From Limonium bicolor (lineage: Eukaryota > Streptophyta > Magnoliopsida > Caryophyllales > Plumbaginaceae), in NCBI GenBank assembly GCA_023374045.1, contig CM041782.1, positions 252,487,810-252,551,809 of the forward strand: a DNA stretch of 64,000 nucleotides, written 5' to 3'. How positions within the stretch are numbered: the stretch's first letter is position 1; the number at the start of each line of letters is the position of its first letter. The position numbers were made by a program, and so were the translations under genes. The notes under the pieces were generated by a model. The model was not told the DNA's origin. It did no database searches and worked only from the letters and a program-made list of their open reading frames with translations. Of this stretch, positions 22,624-33,260 are shown piece after piece.

Positions 22624-23072
22624 ATCTACCCCCCTTAAAAAAGGACTTCGCCCCGAAGTCTCATATTTAAAGTATAAGGTTGTGGGGGAATCAAGTTCCA
22701 CTAAGTATCCACAACTCAATCTAATTTTTAGGGATCAAGTCCCAAGTCTCTATATCCCTAAGTTCATAGTGTATATCAAGACAACAGAAATACTTGGAAT
22801 GTCATAACATATACTTGCAGTGTAAAGCAAGGTAGTGAACACAATCACTTTTCATTTCAAATGGTGCAACGTAGTGCATATAATATTTCCATTGTAGTGT
22901 AATGAAGTACACACAATCAAGTAGAAGTACAAGGTACATTCAAACACAGTGTTACACAAGAACACATACAAGACAAGGTGTCACTGAAATGCACAAAAGT
23001 GCAACAACTGAAATGCACAAAAGTGCAACAACTGAAATGCACAAAAGTGCAACAACTGAAATGCACAAAAGG
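22624..23072 (-). mobile_element. M1: 3' end of the internal region, interrupted by family A
   Basis: On the minus strand this stretch leads into the M1 LTR. It ends with a hairpin whose plus-strand arms are GACTTCG (22644-22650) and CGAAGTC (22654-22660), and a polypurine tract, seen as ATCTACCCCCCTT (22624-22636). The rest shows no coding sequence. It is broken at 23072 by the family A array inside a short hairpin repeat; the bases to the left are AAAGG. Confidence 0.75.
22984..23072 (-). repeat. 24-bp hairpin repeat in the M1 internal region
   Basis: Three full units starting at 22984, 23008 and 23032, plus a 17-bp partial unit at 23056, each contain TGCAC-AAAA-GTGCA. On the minus strand this reads TGCAC-TTTT-GTGCA, resembling the TGCA-CTTG-TGCA hairpin of the 58-nt segment in E1 and A. 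Confidence 0.85.
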
Positions 23073-23366
23073 TGAAATACCCCTAGATAATTAAACGCTA
23101 TTTTAATATATAAATAGCTATATTAAAGTATAAATAATCAAGCAAGTAATAACCTGCGAACAAACGAACAGTTATTATTACCGTACTTATATACATACGG
23201 ACATATATGTAAATGTACATAACGTTACAAGATTATAACGTTGTACACATAATCAAAACGCGACAAATAAAAATAGTCGTACATGTACATGTATACATAC
23301 AACTAATAACGCTACATATTAATAACAGTCACTTGTATACATTACATTGGCTTGATAGGCTGAAAC

Positions 23367-23458
23367 AAAAAAAAAAGAGCAAACCTGCTCCTCCAGTCGG
23401 GATTTGAACCCGAGACCTCTCGTACCTATCCCGAAACCTTAACCGCTTGAGCTGTGTT
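23367..23458 (-). other. tRNA-like unit with A and B boxes in LTR-a, antisense
   Basis: On the minus strand AGCTCAAGCGGTTAAGG (plus 23437-23453) resembles a tRNA A box, and GGTTCAAATCC (23400-23410) is a perfect B box inside a 5-bp T-arm (TCGGG / CCCGA, 23397-23413). Ten T residues (23367-23376) follow as a polymerase III terminator. The acceptor arms do not pair and the D stem is poor, so it is not a working tRNA. It looks like a SINE head or tRNA fossil with an intact internal promoter. Confidence 0.6.
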
Positions 23459-24083
23459 CGAATTCAGTATCAAATACCGACCAAATTAGATTAGTAGCTC
23501 GACTACTACTGTAACTACTTTAAAAAGAAAAGAGATTGAACAACGAACCAATCAGATTTCCCTTGTGCCACTTATTCCCTTGTTTCTTCCTCGTATTGCA
23601 CCTGTTCGAACAAAAAACGGTGCAGGACATGAATTTTTGCAAGTTATTCAAGGCCACTCTTTCACTCATTCATCGACCTCCTAATCTCCCTCCTGCCTCT
23701 GTAGTGCCATCTGACTCAAAGAAGCATAAAAGAGAGAGCAACAGACATGGGCATCATTCCCACACCATTGCCTCGTAACTCTCTTTACCTATTTTCTATA
23801 GTACCGTGAATCAGGGGAACAGCCACCACATGCTCTTTGTTATGTCTGACCACTTGAAACCCAAACCGAGAACCTCATACACACAAAATAATCGCTAGTG
23901 CCGGTTGTTGATTGCCACATAGGCAGTCAAGGGAGCATTCACCTGGGAGACCCCAAGCACCATCTGTTTCACTCTGATTTCAGTAAAAGTAGTACAAATG
24001 GTAGAAGGCGTGCAGCAGAGTTCGTTCCCTCTCAAGCCTCCATAAATTCCCTTGGGAATGCACAATCAGAAACAATTCATTAA

Positions 24084-24173
24084 GCTGCTGCGCCAAGCTC
24101 CTTGTGCTTCTGTCATTAGAGTAGTAACGCTGCTGCGTCAAGCTCTTTGTGCTTCTGTCATTAGAGTAATACC
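24084..24173 (+). repeat. 45-bp direct duplication in LTR-a
   Basis: Two adjacent copies, 24084-24128 and 24129-24173, share GCTGCTGCG, CTTTGTGCTTCTGTC-type and ATTAGAGTA blocks with a few substitutions. The same pair is present in LTR-b and LTR-c, so the duplication predates amplification of the array. Confidence 0.85.
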
Positions 24174-24769
24174 AGTGTCTCTGACGTTAATTAAAAACCT
24201 TGCTTCAGTCATCCTCCTTCACGTTCACCTGCCACGGTGATCTCCTGCTCAAAGTCTTACTCTTCCCCTCTGTTGTTTTGCTCATGCGTGAAGCTGGTGC
24301 ACAAGTCCCTGGGAACCCGGAACAATTAAACCCAAAGAACTAGCGAGGTAAAGACACTGCAACAAATCCTTTCCTTCTTCACTGTTTGATCTTGCCCGAG
24401 GTCTCATGCACTAGTCTCTCTAAGTCTAACCCTCTGTCCTCTCTATTCTAGTGTGTTAATCCCCTTGGTGGAACCAATCTGGAAGTGAGCCCAAAATCCC
24501 CAGCAAACTAGCCCCTGATCAAGGTAAGAAAAGCTGTTAAAATCTGTGCTTCTCTACACTTGCTAACAGCACTAAAACAAACAACGATTGAACATGACAT
24601 CTGGGTTTTTGTCCAGCTGTGAAAAGATATCAGGAAGTACCGAAGGCTAACCCAGGGAAGAACCATAGAGACACTCAAGAGGTGAGCTAGCTCTAAACCG
24701 AGTTGCATAACAAAAAAAAACACACAGCAAAACTGTCAAGCTTCAGTTATTAAGTGTTTCGAATTCAGT

Positions 24770-27290
24770 ATAACATGTTTTGCATAACAAAATCCTGAAG
24801 TGTTTTCCACATGGTTATGAACCTGTTTTGAGGTTAGGGCTACGTAGACACCTAACTAAGTAGTAGCTAACCTGAGAGTGTGAGGAAAACAGTCAACCTA
24901 TTGAAACAGGAATAAATAACCGCAGAAAATGCAAGGGATGATTTTCAGTTCTGAGTCTTTTGGGTTATGTATAGTTATGTTCAGTAGTGTAGTCATTGAT
25001 TGTTTTGGGTTGTCTTAAGACTAACACAGTAATAGAACATATGGCTAAGTAGTCAGACGAGTGGATAAGAAAGTTGGAAGTCAAACGGGTGAGCAAAACA
25101 GGAATGAAACAGGAGAAAGAAACATCAGTATCAGTTTCTGAAATTTAGTGCTTTTCTGTATATCACCCTCTCAGGGGTTTGGCCAATGTTTTGTGGTTTC
25201 CTTTGCGGGTAGAATCATAGTAAGAAACCTAACTAAACAACCAAATAACCTGGAAGAAAAAAAAACTGAAGGATAAGGTTAGTAAGTAACAGAAAGGAGT
25301 ATGTTCAGGTCCATGGTTTCCGTTTGTTTTAGTTCTGGGTATGGATTTTTCAGAAACGTTGTCCATGTGTTTCTGACCTGTTATGGGTTTAAAAATATCG
25401 ACTAAACACTAACTAAGTGGTTACAGCAATTGTGGGAGATAGGAAATCAAATTAGTGAAAAGAAAAAAAAGACAAGGTGGGAAGTAAACCATCAAGTGTA
25501 TCAGTTTTTTTTCCAGTTTCCCTTACAGTTTCACTAAGTTCTATATAGGTGAGTTCCAGTAGAGTTACCGGAACTGTTTAATTGGGGCTTATTCTGAACT
25601 TAACATCTTGGAAGTACACCGAATTAATTAGGTAGACAGTTTGGGGAAGTAGAAACCGAACTACAGAATGGAAATAGAAACAGAAGAGGGAAGATATAGT
25701 TTCAGATTTCGAAATTTCAGGTTTCTGATTCTGTGTACAGAGTGTTCAGAGAGATTTCATATGTGGATTTGGGTTGTCCAGGATTCGTAACCTCTGTTAA
25801 GCACTTAAGTCATGTGGGGGAACCAGTAGTTAGATTCCAAAAGAACTGAAAGGAGACAAAGGGAGTTATCAGATTTTGTTTAAGTTCAGTTTTATCAGTT
25901 CTGTCCAGTTTTTGTTTTGGATGCGCCTGTGTATTACCAAGGGTGTAAGGGATTGTATTGAGAGGATTATGAGCTTAAAGCCTTGCTAACTTATCTAACT
26001 AAGTGTAAACATCTTGGGGACACTGGAAGTCAAAATTCAAAAGTGAAGAGAAGGATTAAAAGCGAAGTTATCAGATGGGCATTTCAGTTTTCAGGTTTTG
26101 TATTAAACACTTCTCAGAGGGATTTGATGGAGTTGTATTGGGAGGTTAATGAACCCACACACATCTAACACAATTAAGTAAGTCATAAACATCTTGGGGA
26201 AAGATAAGAACCAGATTAACAAACAATAAGGAAACTGAAAGACAAATTCATGAACAGAAAGGAAAAAAATGGAGTATGTCAGTTCAGATTTCCACCAGTT
26301 TATGGGTTCTGTGTACTTAAGGATGAATTGGGTTGTCTTGAGGTTGAAGACCTGCTAACCCCTAGTTAACTGAGTAAGAGGATGGTGAGATGAAATGAAA
26401 ACAGATTCGTGAACTGACAGAAGGAATTAAGGAAGAAATAGCAGGATGCAATATTTCAGTTTATGCCTTGTTTTTGAAAGTTGTTCTCTGTATAACCCCT
26501 GTACAGAGGGCTTACAAGGGCAGTATTAAATGGTAAACAATCCTAGAACTTAACCAATACATTTAAGTAAGATATCAACACCTTGGGGATGATTTGGATA
26601 TCTGCTTGACAACTGACAGAGAAAGGGAGATGTTAATGCATCAGTGCAGTTTTCTTAGTTCTGTACGATGGGTTACAAAAAAATTTGCTAACAGTCTTAT
26701 CTTAAGTTTCTTAGGCTTGAGACTTCCTAGGGCACCTGACTAAGTGGGGAGCAGACCTTAGATGCAATGGAGACTGATTTATAACCAATAAGGGGGGTTA
26801 AAGGAGAGCTGTGCTGAATTAGAGTTTTCAGTCTTCTACAGTTTCGGTTTCTGTAAAATGAGTTTTCAGAGGTGTTAACATCATTGTTTTGAGGTTTCTT
26901 TAAGCTCAAATTCTTCCAAGTACAATTGTCTAGCGGTGTAAGAGTTTTGGGAAGTTTTGGAGACTGAACAGCAAGCTAAATAAAGACTTGAAGAGGGGAT
27001 ATATCAATAATGTTTTCAGTTTTTCCAGAAACTGTTGTCTCTGTATAAGAGTAGGACAGGTAACTTAAAGGTGTTAGAAAGAGTTAACAATGAACCCAAA
27101 ATCCTTCTAGGAGAGTGAACTAGGCTGGTACTTCCATTGGGAGTTTTAGGAATAAACTGAATAGCCTAAACAGGAACAATGAAGAAGAAACACACTGATG
27201 TTGTCTCTGAATTCTCAACAAATTGTTCCTTCTGTATAAGCAAGTTACGGAGGAGATTAAATTGTAATACAGCTCTAAGTTCTATAACCT
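24770..27290 (+). repeat. Degenerate satellite-like array in LTR-a, about 187-bp period
   Basis: A phrase like CTAACTAAGT recurs near 24850, 25045, 25222, 25410, 25622, 25803, 25992, 26168, 26358, 26560, 26738, 26922 and 27112. A TTCAGTTTCTG-type phrase follows at a regular offset (24946, 25131, 25310, 25500 and so on), and GGGTTGTCTTGAGG-type phrases lie between. Spacing averages about 187 bp over roughly 13 units. Units are highly diverged, so this is an old array trapped inside an LTR. It makes up more than a third of the LTR. Open frames here are incidental. Confidence 0.7.
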
Positions 27291-28835
27291 ATAATAATTA
27301 TGGTGGGATGGTGATGTTGCGAGGTAAAGGAAGTGCAATCTGATATATAAATGTTACCGGTAACAAGTGCAGCACGTTGTCAAACTTTGGATTGTATGTC
27401 ACTACAAGTTCTGATGTACAACACTAAATACTTACAACATGTTATAAGTTAGTAGGTGATATTAGAATTAAGGAGAACTAGATAATCAGGAGTCCTAATG
27501 CCACAAAGGCGTGTACCATTTCCGGTACACACTTAAAGCTACCGAAACCATAGATTATAAGTCTAGTGACACATAAAATATCGTACCATATAACATTATG
27601 GAAAAGATGTAACACAATAATATTATGTGACTAAGGGTATAGTTATTCAAGCTGTTATGCTAAATGCATACAGACATAAATAAAAACGTACCAAGAAATA
27701 AAGTTATACACTATGGTTACAACGACATAAAATACCAAGTTAGTATAAGACTTTGGTATGGTAAATAAACCCCGACTGAGATATCATAAGTGTACAACGT
27801 AAGGTTTCAAGCTCCGATGTAAACCGAGAATTAACTTCCACAACGAGTGAAGGGTTGTGGAATAATAATAATAATACTCTAACTAGCAACAAACGTTAAG
27901 TCTGGGGACATAGTACTGGGGTTTCAAATATTATTCGGGAATACCGAATTGTGCTGTCATGTGGATTGACGCTTAGTGTTCCTTGTATTACTAGATCGCA
28001 TTTCCGACGTACGCGCTCGAAAGCTCTAGTGGCCTGCACTGCACGAATCTAGACAACGGTGTACGGTATGTAAAGGGATTTGATCCGGGTTGTCCTGAGG
28101 AATTCCTCGGGCTCGGATTTGTTTGATAAATAACTTGTGTGAATGTATGTATGTGATGTATGTATGTGATGTATGTGTACGATGTGTAGTTATGTTCATG
28201 GCACTATTTATTTATGCACGAACGTCCTACGGGACTAATATTACGTCGACTATAGATCGACTTATATAAAACTACATATGCGAAATGTGTGCTGTGACCA
28301 CTGTTGTCAGACCTAATGCGCTAAGTATTACAAGTATGTAATTATAACTTAAGTAAAATACTTAGGAACGGGACACGACATTGTCGGTCTCTAGAGCTTT
28401 GACTCAAACGTGAATGTTACCTAGAATAATTCTAGGCATGCGTAAGACCCATAGGGCAGCCAACAAACTAAGTGATGTACTCCATAACAAAAACTGTAAC
28501 TGACTATCTAACTAACAAAGCTAACAGTGGAGTGTGAATGAATGTGATGATGTACCTTAATCCAGACAGTCACTGGCTGCTGGTCGCGCGTAGAGATCTC
28601 TTGGGATATCCCGTATCGGGGTTTCCCTAGTTAAATCCTGTTCGAGCCTAGATAGATCGTCAGGCGGAGTGTGCTACCGTTGGCACCAGGCCCTTGGCCA
28701 CCTAAATGGACGCCTCTACAAAGGCAAAGTGAATAGCCCAGAGTCTTCGGATGATCAGGGCAGTGAGCACCTTGTGTGTACGTGGGACTACAGTCCAAGT
28801 GAATATATTCGGGTTGTCCTAACTGACTCCCAACA

Positions 28836-28941
28836 GTGCTAACCAAAACTAATAATATGTGAGGGCCCGTGGGGCCGAATGTTGTACTGTGCTAACTAAA
28901 ACTAATGATATGTGAAGGCCCGGAGGGCCGAGTGATGTACT
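28836..28941 (+). repeat. 53-bp tandem duplication with GGCCC hairpins in LTR-a
   Basis: Units 28836-28888 and 28889-28941 each begin GTGCTAAC and contain GGCCC and GGGCC separated by a 3-nt loop, GTG in the first and GGA in the second. E1 has a GC-rich block with similar words near 8433. Confidence 0.8.
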
Positions 28942-29172
28942 ATGTGATGATGTTAACATACGATGAATGAGTTCTCAATGCCATTGTATTGTATGATGTA
29001 TGTCAGTAATGTGTATATCCATATATGACTGTTTGAATCGGATGAATGATTATATAATCATGCATGTTGTTACAGTAATTATTATATCTGTAAAATGACA
29101 AAGCATGAAATCAACCTAATATCAAGACGGATAAAAATGACAAGTGACCAATAGGGTCCAGATCCGGCATAC

Positions 29173-29208
29173 TCAGCGTCTATCGCTGATACTACACTTA
29201 TTGTGCAG
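29173..29208 (+). promoter_or_regulatory. LTR-a hairpin, pyrimidine-rich stretch and acceptor-like GCAG
   Basis: TCAGCG (29173-29178) pairs with CGCTGA (29184-29189). A short pyrimidine-containing stretch leads to TTGTGCAG at 29208, followed by GT. The sequence differs from the CCCC/GGGG hairpin of the other families but occupies the same place. Confidence 0.45.
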
Positions 29209-29591
29209 GTTGTTGAACACGTTGAAGCCGAAGTGCGGGATTGGGTAGTTAGGACATTGTTGATTTTGGATTTATCGTTCATACCTCGTTATGTATTAAA
29301 TGATTCCACTAAAAAGTGGTTGTAAGATTTGGATTATGTTTAGATGCTCACAGTAGTTGTGCTTTTGATACTTAGATAGAAATGTAGGTGGTATCTCGTC
29401 GTCACTGCGGATTGTATCTTTATGTTTAATTTTGTTAAAATGTTGTACTGCTACATCACTCGCATGGGCGAGTGGTGGCAAGTAACACCCATGTGAGTTC
29501 TATTACTGTAATTACTACCGCTGTGAGACGTCTTTATTTCCTGTTCACGTGAGCGACTATTACGTAATTATTATGAGGGGTGTTACAAAAG

Positions 29592-29619
29592 TGGTATCAG
29601 AGCGGAGTACCGCTCTGAT
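29592..29619 (+). promoter_or_regulatory. Family A primer-binding site inside a hairpin (internal-1)
   Basis: TGGTATCAGAGC is at 29592-29603. ATCAGAGCGG (29596-29605) pairs with CCGCTCTGAT (29610-29619) around loop AGTA, giving 10 perfect pairs. Confidence 0.9.
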
Positions 29620-30640
29620 GACGAGATACTAGGTAAAGACAGTGAGCTTAGGATTTGGGAAACTTGGGAAACGTTTGTGAGGTACGAAACGTCTGTGTTT
29701 TAATGAAATTATGTGTTGGCGGAGCCTTTGACCTGCAAGTGTAGCCCTTGGGGGCACACAAATGAGTTGATCGTATTACAGTGTGTTATTGAGGAGACGA
29801 ACGGTAATACCGACATCTAGTGGTGGTGTGAGCCAGGAAGCTGGCCAAGGGCATAAAGGCCCAGGAATATTACCCCTGTTAAGGTCCAGCTGAGAGCTCA
29901 GCCAGGAGGAGACACAAACGTCATGAGTACATTGGCGATAGTCCGCTTTTATGTGGGAGTCCAGTACGAACTACCGCCGACAGTACCCCTCCCGCCACAA
30001 CCCAATGAGTATAATACAACCAAGAAATATAATCCCCGAATATAGGGAAAAGGGCTACCAAGCCCAACAGACTGTCAAAACACTCTCGCAGTGAATGAAT
30101 AATTCCTGCTCCTGTAACATTTATACCACCTCAATGTCATACCTCCATTGACGACCAAGCGCCGTATCAATAGGCACTGCCGAGGCGAGCGTCACTACTA
30201 CTATAACGTCGTGGAAAGGATCACCCAAGAACATCAGGGCAAGCGAACCGGGAGCACCATGAACTCCGCGAGACCGTCGCCCGTAATAGGACCTTAACCA
30301 CCCAACTGTAAAAAGAAATTATCTGGAGAATGTGGAGGAACTTTGTGATAATACCGTCCTGTCATCCTCAAACTTCAATCCTAAACTTGTGTGCACACAA
30401 CACAATACAGTGACACTAGAACCCTATCGCGGCGGTACCTATAGGGAGACACTGTCCAAACGTTTGCGCAATTATAAATATAATGTGAGGAAGGACTTGA
30501 TTATCCTAATGACAATGTGGTCAGGAAAATTTCCCAAATCCAAATACCGTCTTATTCATGAACAATCACTCTAACAGTGCTTAAACAACCAATGCAGCAG
30601 TGAGACAAACAAGTCGGGAACCGACAACTCTACCTGCATG

Positions 30641-30718
30641 GCGCTTGCCACTGCAAGCGCTGATTTAAACAATGTACTAATGATTTCGTCTACCCCACGC
30701 ACTTGCCACTGCAAGTGC
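30641..30718 (+). other. Pair of P1 hairpins in internal-1
   Basis: The first hairpin has arms GCGCTTGC (30641-30648) and GCAAGCGC (30653-30660). The second has GCACTTGC (30699-30706) and GCAAGTGC (30711-30718). Both have loop CACT. The A-to-G change between copies is matched by T-to-C in the other arm. E1 has one copy at 9708. Confidence 0.75.
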
Positions 30719-31065
30719 TGCAAACAATTACAACTGCAGTTACCACTGCTATTATCGTTACAACGAATACTATAAACTGTGTAGACCTATGGTACGACAC
30801 CATGGCTACCAATAATCACCAAACAATTGTACACCTCTAGTATAAACTACATAACTACAATTGTTACCATAAACCTCTAAGATACGAGGCCTACAACCTC
30901 TGAAGGGACCGACGAGTCCGATTAACGCAATAAAAGGGGCACACCAGCCCATAACAAATTATAACTACTAAACGAGAACGAATGCAATGACACAGGCTGA
31001 AAGCCAAGATAACATAATGTAATTAACAAACCATTAAATGGCGGAATTGGAAGTGGGCGGTGAAA

Positions 31066-31145
31066 CCTGATTCCCGGGGATCAAGGGAAAACCAACCACA
31101 AATTGGGGTGAAAGGTTAGTGCAACACTGGTGCTGATCACACCAG
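31066..31145 (+). ncRNA. Palindromic-loop hairpins K1 and K2 in internal-1
   Basis: K1 (31066-31086) pairs CCTGAT with ATCAAGG, with one bulged base, around a loop containing CCCGGG. K2 (31127-31145) pairs CTGGTG with CACCAG around CTGATCA. Compared with E1 and E4, the A-T pair of K2 has become G-C by changes on both sides, while the loop is unchanged. Confidence 0.65.
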
Positions 31146-33107
31146 AGTCGTATGACTCCTGAAACTCTTCACAAGTTGCCAACATTAATTATAGTAAGGA
31201 TAAACAAAACTGCAGTATCCTAGTTACAAACAACTAGCAAAGGAAACTTGCGATTAACAGTTACGTTGTATATATATATTAAATCATACAAATAAAACTA
31301 TGAAGAGAATACGATCGTATAACGATCGCTGCCATACAGTTTCCAACTATACCGTATGCGCAGTATTTACTTATTCCCTTACATTTATATCTCATGAATT
31401 ATTCTCTCATATCTTATGTCACATTTCACCATCATCTTGAGGTAAGATGAATATTTGATTAGATGCATTATATTATGCGATATATATTAAGAACTTTATC
31501 TTAATATCTTGTCACATTTCAGGACAAAATTTAAAATTCCTAAGGTTTCATTTTATACTAACCTTAGGTTATAAATTCCATTTCTCATTATATATACTAT
31601 AACTCATACTTTTAATAAGAACTGTATTATTGCCAAAAGGCATGTACATCAAAATTCTTACTTCCACCAACTCCTAATACTTTTCCATTATTTCAGTATT
31701 GCCACATATTTAATAGATGTTATACACATCATACGTTATAACATTTTAACCTTATAATAAATGTAACTTATAGTTCACTAACTATAAGTACGTATACGCC
31801 AACCTGTGATGAACACAAGAGAGTTGGTAAAACGTATTAGTCCACAGATGGACCAAGAGTGAAAAGAACAATTCTACCGTAATACGGACATTACCAATAT
31901 CTTCGCAACAATGAACGCGAATCAACACTGAACACATGAATAATTACCACCTCTGAGCACTACCTTTACCAAGGAGTGCCATGTATGATTATGTACAATT
32001 AATAGTGATCAACGTCAAGATTAAGTTCTATATGTATTATCAATATCATACCGATTATGAAACAAGTCCGAGTAGAAGAATGGCTACCGCCATTGGCGTC
32101 CCGCCATGTAAAGAAAATGATAAATATCAATATATGTTAAAGACATGTTGTTTACTACTGTGACGACTGTCAGTGATGAATGAATGTGTAAGTTGAATCA
32201 ATGACAACCACCTAAATCGATATTACAAAACACACAAACCAAACGCTAAATAGCGTAAATAAGCAAGTACCTAATGTACAAATAAGGGGCATAAACTCAG
32301 GAGACCGGGAACACCGACTCCAGTTACCTTTCAAGGCATATTACTAACGTAACAATGTCTAAGTTAATAATGAAGCAATGGAGCTACGGTACATACCGTA
32401 AGCAATGTGAATAACAATGATGAATTACTAACAGGCGCCAAACCGCGCACTTGAAAAATAAATAACTGCAGTTACAAGTACTAGCACTAGACAATAAGTA
32501 ACAACAAAGACATTACTTACTAGCTGAATACCAGAAGTATATACCAGCATGTAATGCTAATCACTAATAGTGATAAATGTTTAGCCCTAATGGACAAACC
32601 TAATCTTATGAGGAAGAGCATACCCTTTGAGGATACAATACCATCAATGAGAATAGTTGGAAAGATGAAGAGCCAAGCTGCTCAAGCAATCATGCAATCT
32701 ACAATACACCCAATTAAACAAAAGAGGGAACGCACATAAATACCCAAGTATGAGAACTTACCCTACGCCGTATCGGGAAGCATAAGTAAGATATGATAAT
32801 GATTAAACCTGGAGGAAATAATTATGTATGTACTCATGGAGATCGAGATGGAAGAACTGACGTTGCTACCTGAGCACCGATATTACATAAACGATTGCAA
32901 CCATACGGACGAATCAACGTTCAACGTTCAACTGGTTAGTGACCAAGTGCTACCACTAATACGTTACCAAGGACATGAGTCCAGAGAACAAAAATACTGT
33001 TCCAACCACCTTACCACCATACTACTAGAACATTAGAACCTACGACAAGATAACCAATGTTGCGGACCAATCAACATCAAACTACAACAAGGACATCCAT
33101 CAAAAGG

Positions 33108-33260
33108 GAGATTGACAATAGAATACTTCACAATAGTCGTGTAACGGACGCTACCAGTTTACTAAACGAGACATGGGACGACCGCACTCCGATAGGAGCA
33201 TGTGGGCCTGACAGACTTATTTATAGGTTAGTCAGGTAAGTAGTAATGTATCAGTATGGT
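33108..33260 (+). other. Conserved block B1 in internal-1: nested hairpin over a perfect donor-like site
   Basis: Outer arms are CCTGAC (33207-33212) and GTCAGG (33231-33236); inner arms are ACTTA (33215-33219) and TAGGT (33224-33228) with loop TTTA. The outer stem differs from E1 at two base pairs, both compensated. The 3' arm overlaps CAG|GTAAGTA (33233-33242), a perfect match to the U1 snRNA consensus. Upstream is CTCC-GATA-GGAG. Confidence 0.65.

Larger units (their letters stand above)
23073..29587 (+). mobile_element. Family A LTR-a
   Basis: The LTR runs from TGAAATACCCC to GGGGTGTTACA and is followed by the primer-binding site. Content in order: an antisense tRNA-like unit (23367-23458), a 45-bp direct duplication (24084-24173), a donor-like AAG|GTAAGA at 24523/24524, a long degenerate array of about 187-bp units (24770-27290), a TG-rich microsatellite near 28145, two copies of a GGCCC/GGGCC hairpin (28836-28941), the hairpin TCAGCG / CGCTGA (29173-29189) followed by GCAG|GT at 29208, and a terminal hairpin CACTCGC / GCGAGTG (29457-29474). 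Short frames recur in all three LTR copies only because the copies are near identical; none resembles a known protein. Confidence 0.92.

Noticed and set aside
22984..23072. CRISPR-like array
   Set aside because: The 24-bp units are contiguous without unique spacers, and the setting is a plant retrotransposon.
23397..23460. A functional tRNA gene on the minus strand
   Set aside because: The T-arm and B box are intact, but the acceptor arms do not pair, the D stem is poor and no anticodon arm forms. It is reported as tRNA-like only.
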